Positions 61,401 to 64,000 of a stretch of 64,000 nucleotides of DNA are shown one piece after another. The first letter of the stretch is position 1, and each line of letters starts with the position of its first letter. A program made the translations under genes and the position numbers. The notes under the pieces were generated by a model that searched no databases, was not told the origin of the DNA, and was given only the letters and a program-made list of their open reading frames with translations. Origin of the DNA: Entomortierella parvispora (lineage: Eukaryota > Mortierellomycota > Mortierellomycetes > Mortierellales > Mortierellaceae); assembly GCA_963573315.1 (NCBI GenBank), contig OY752145.1, positions 2,294,001 to 2,358,000 of the forward strand. The letters run 5' to 3'.

Positions 61401-64000
61401 CTGGCGCAACTCCCAAGCCTCTTGACGTTTGCAAAGACAAGTGTCTTAATCAAGCAGGTGGTGCCGTCTGCTCGGATCCAAGGGATAAGTGCCTCTGTCC
61501 TATCAGTGCCAACGGAAAGCCAGTCTGTGCCTGCGATCTCCATCCTTCCTGCAAAGCTGACCGGACAGCCATTTACTATTGCCCCAATGGCGATGGATCC
61601 CGTCCCGAGATCCTCAAGAAGTGTCCCCCTGGATGGGAATGTAACCAAGGTGGTGACGATACCGAGTGTATCCCACCTGATTATCCCACGCCTTTCCCTA
61701 CCTATAGGTTTACGGATCCTCCCACAAACCTCCCTACACCCGACCCAACTGCAACTACGCCATTCATTGTGCCGTCTCCGACGATTTTGCCCAATTGTCT
61801 TGATCTCATCAAGCCTATCATTGATCTGATCGAGACTTCCATTGCGACGATCGATACCTTCCCTGTACCTGCTCCAGTTGCCGAGCTTCTCAAGTCGGCC
61901 CTGGGTATCACTTTGAAGGACTACCTGAAAAGTGGTGGCGATGGTCATCTAGGATCTACTGCAGCTACCTTAGCAGTGACGATTCCTCAAATCGTTGTCA
62001 TACTCAGGAGCTCCCAGAGATATCTGGATGAATTAGGCCTTACGAAACCATTCCTTGATGTCCTTTATAGGACACTGAATCAATTCGCTAGGCTCTTTGA
62101 CGAGTATGCCATCTGCACGGGAGCCAAACCGGACTGCAAAGAATTGGTGGTCATTACAGGGCATGCAGTTAGAACCAGTTGGCCTATTCTGAAGGCCATG
62201 CTGTCTATCAAAGTCCCAGGTAAGAATCCAGCGCTCTAGATAAGTCCTGTCCGGTTTGTTGTCTACACTTTTTTTCAGCTTGGCTAACAACTAGTGTTAT
62301 TTTTGTAAACACATAGACTCAGTAACTTTGCTTAACTTATTGCAGCCCACCATCGACGCCATCGCTGCTAGACTCGTAACAGGCAACGACTCAGGCATTT
62401 CTGACTTCTTGAATATGCTCGCCAGCCCACTCATTGAACCCTTTAAGACCTTGCCAAAGATCGGGGCGATTTTCAACATTCTTAAGCCCATCCTTGAACT
62501 CGTCAAGAACTGCAATACCCTCCTCCCAACCGTCGTCCCTACCAACCTTCCTACAGATCCCCCTGGACCTACAATCCTTCCTACAGATCCCCCTCGACCT
62601 ACCATCCTTCCTACAGATCCCCCTCTACCTACCAATCTCCCGACAATCCTCCCAACCAATGGTCCTATAATCCTTCCTACTGCAACTACGCCTGCTATCG
62701 TGCCTTCTCCGACGCCTAGTTGTCTTGCTCTCATCAAGCCTATCACGGATCTACTCCAGACGGTCACCGGGTTGATTGATACCTTCCCCCTGCATGCGGA
62801 AGTGGCCCAGCTTCTGAAGTTGGCACTGGGTACCGACTTGACGGACTATTTGAACAGTGGTGTCAATGGTGTGGGACAGGTTGCAGCGACCTTGGCGGTC
62901 ACGCTCCCTCAAGTTGTCGCCGTCCTCCAGAGTGTCACGGGCTCTTTGGATGCTTTGGGCCTCACGGCGCCATTCCTCAATCTCCTTTATGGCACATTGA
63001 ATCAACTCGCCCAGCTCTTTGGTAATTTTGCCGCCTGCACGGGTGCCTCACCGAACTGTACAGGATTGACAGTAATTGCAGGATACGCGATCCAGATCGG
63101 TTGGCCTATCCTGAGAGCTGATCTCTCTATCAAGGCACCATGTAAGAACATTGTCCACTCATTATGTCTCCTTTTTATATCACCTTTTTCTCTTTGCTGA
63201 CAGTGAGCCTCCTCTATGTTTTTCTTTTACAAATACATAGTGGCAATCCCCGCGTTTATTCTCTTGCAGCCCGCCATCGACGACATTACTGCCCAGATGA
63301 TCGCAGGCAATGACCTCGGCGTTACCAACTTTTTGAGCCTCATCACCAGCCCGGTCTCTGCTGTAGCGAGAGGATTCCCAATCATTGGCAATATCTTCAA
63401 TATCATTACGCCCCTCCTTAATCTTATCAATGACTGCAACAGCGTACTCCCGACCAACCTCCCGACCAATCTCCCGACCAATCTCCCGACAATCCTCCCA
63501 ACCAATGGTCCAATAATCCTTCCTACTGCAACTACGCCTGCTATCGTGCCTTCTCCGACAGTTTCGCCTAGCTGTCTTGCTCTCATCAAGCCTATCACGG
63601 ACCTGCTCCAGACGGTCACCGGGTTGATTGATACCTTCCCTCTGCATGCGGAGGTGGCCCAGCTTCTCAAGTTGGCACTGGGTACCACCTTGACGGACTA
63701 TTTGAACAGTGGTGTCAATGGTGTGGGACAAGTTGCAGCGACTTTGGCTGTCACGCTCCCTCAAGTTGTCGCTGTCCTCCAGAGTGTCACGGGTTCTTTG
63801 GATGCCTTGGGTCTTACGGCGCCATTCCTCAATCTCCTTTATGGCACATTGAACCAACTCGCCCAGCTCTTTGGTAATTTTGCCGCCTGTACGGGTGCCT
63901 CACCCAACTGTACAGGATTGACAGTAATTGCAGGATACGCGATCCAGATCGGTTGGCCTATCCTGAGAGCTGATCTCTCTATCAAGGCACCATGTAAGAA
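55450..64000 (+). CDS. giant secreted modular protein: tandem Cys-rich exons then helical-domain exons (3' partial)
   Basis: Ten exons join in frame, giving at least 2,550 residues: 55450-55636, 55744-57011, 57118-57864, 57944-58693, 58800-59546, 59653-60399, 60505-61254, 61334-62219, 62317-63141 and 63241-63993. A GTAAGA donor at 63994 shows that more exons follow. Exon 1 encodes a signal peptide (LSAYVAIVGIICLSSTFA) and a Lys/His-rich start. Exon 2 adds an acidic stretch, a His/Asn-rich segment and the first Cys modules. Exons 3-7 are near-identical, each 249 or 250 codons with phase-0 ends, and each holds four modules of 50-65 residues with about eight Cys (pattern C..F...C.......Y.C.......C....C.......C....C.C). 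Exon 8 has the last Cys modules, then a Pro/Thr linker and a helical domain (CLDLIKPIIDLIETSI). Exons 9 and 10 repeat that domain with phase-1 ends. The family is unknown to me. Cell-wall or chitin-associated adhesion is only a guess. Confidence 0.85.
57012..61333 (+). repeat. tandem array of exon-plus-intron units (829-856 bp)
   Basis: Five complete exons (starts 57118, 57944, 58800, 59653, 60505) alternate with introns of two length classes: long, 105-106 bp (57012-57117, 58694-58799, 59547-59652, 60400-60504), and short, 79 bp (57865-57943, 61255-61333). Intron 57012-57117 and intron 59547-59652 are identical by eye. Introns are as similar as exons, so the array grew recently by unequal exchange or is kept uniform by gene conversion. 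Confidence 0.9.
62530..62650 (+). repeat. short in-frame repeat encoding a Pro/Thr linker
   Basis: A 30-bp unit encoding PTDPPxPTIL occurs about three times, joining two helical blocks in exon 9. Exon 10 has a different 12-bp unit (cccgaccaatct, encoding LPTN) at 63446-63490 in the equivalent position. Confidence 0.85.

Noticed and set aside
56019-61948. Antisense open frames of 80-290 codons across the Cys-rich exons
   Set aside because: They mirror the codon bias of the sense exons and have no splice or start context; treated as shadows.

Overview
The window is nuclear DNA of an intron-rich fungus. Genes carry short GT..AG introns, the core genes are eukaryotic (CNOT1, SUS1/ENY2, an RBM5/10-like splicing factor, a VTC subunit, a mitochondrial bL34), and there is an F-box protein, a Crinkler remnant and non-LTR retrotransposon debris. 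This mix fits a Mucoromycota fungus, most likely Mortierellaceae; the taxon is inferred from gene style, not from a marker. Exon models were built by hand from splice signals, and every model called as an intact gene keeps its reading frame.

Layout. 1-9650 is dense housekeeping: CNOT1 (minus, 3' end outside the window), an Spp2/GPKOW spliceosomal G-patch protein (minus), and a short four-exon SUS1/ENY2 gene (plus) sharing a 174-bp divergent promoter with Spp2. 9.9-13.7 kb holds a decayed gene and an intact F-box protein. 13.7-26.1 kb is mostly non-coding, with microsatellites, long G tracts and a dispersed repeat family, interrupted only by an MPPED-type metallophosphoesterase. 26.1-44.5 kb carries an SPX-VTC-DUF202 polyphosphate-complex subunit, a Ser-rich protein of unknown role, mitochondrial ribosomal protein bL34m, a PIN-like auxin efflux carrier family transporter and an RBM5/10-like splicing factor.

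44.7-55 kb is accessory: an intronless secreted alpha/beta hydrolase, retrotransposon relics on both strands, a truncated Crinkler and an intact sugar-lactone oxidase. 55.45 kb to the end is one giant secreted modular gene, still open at the window edge. It has five nearly identical phase-0 Cys-rich exons of 249-250 codons (flanked by partial units) whose introns are also homogenised, then a second family of phase-1 exons encoding a helical domain. This gene is the most unusual object in the window.

Two housekeeping themes recur: mRNA metabolism (CNOT1, SUS1, Spp2, RBM5/10-like) and phosphate or membrane transport (VTC subunit, PIN-like carrier). No operon-like organisation is expected or seen.
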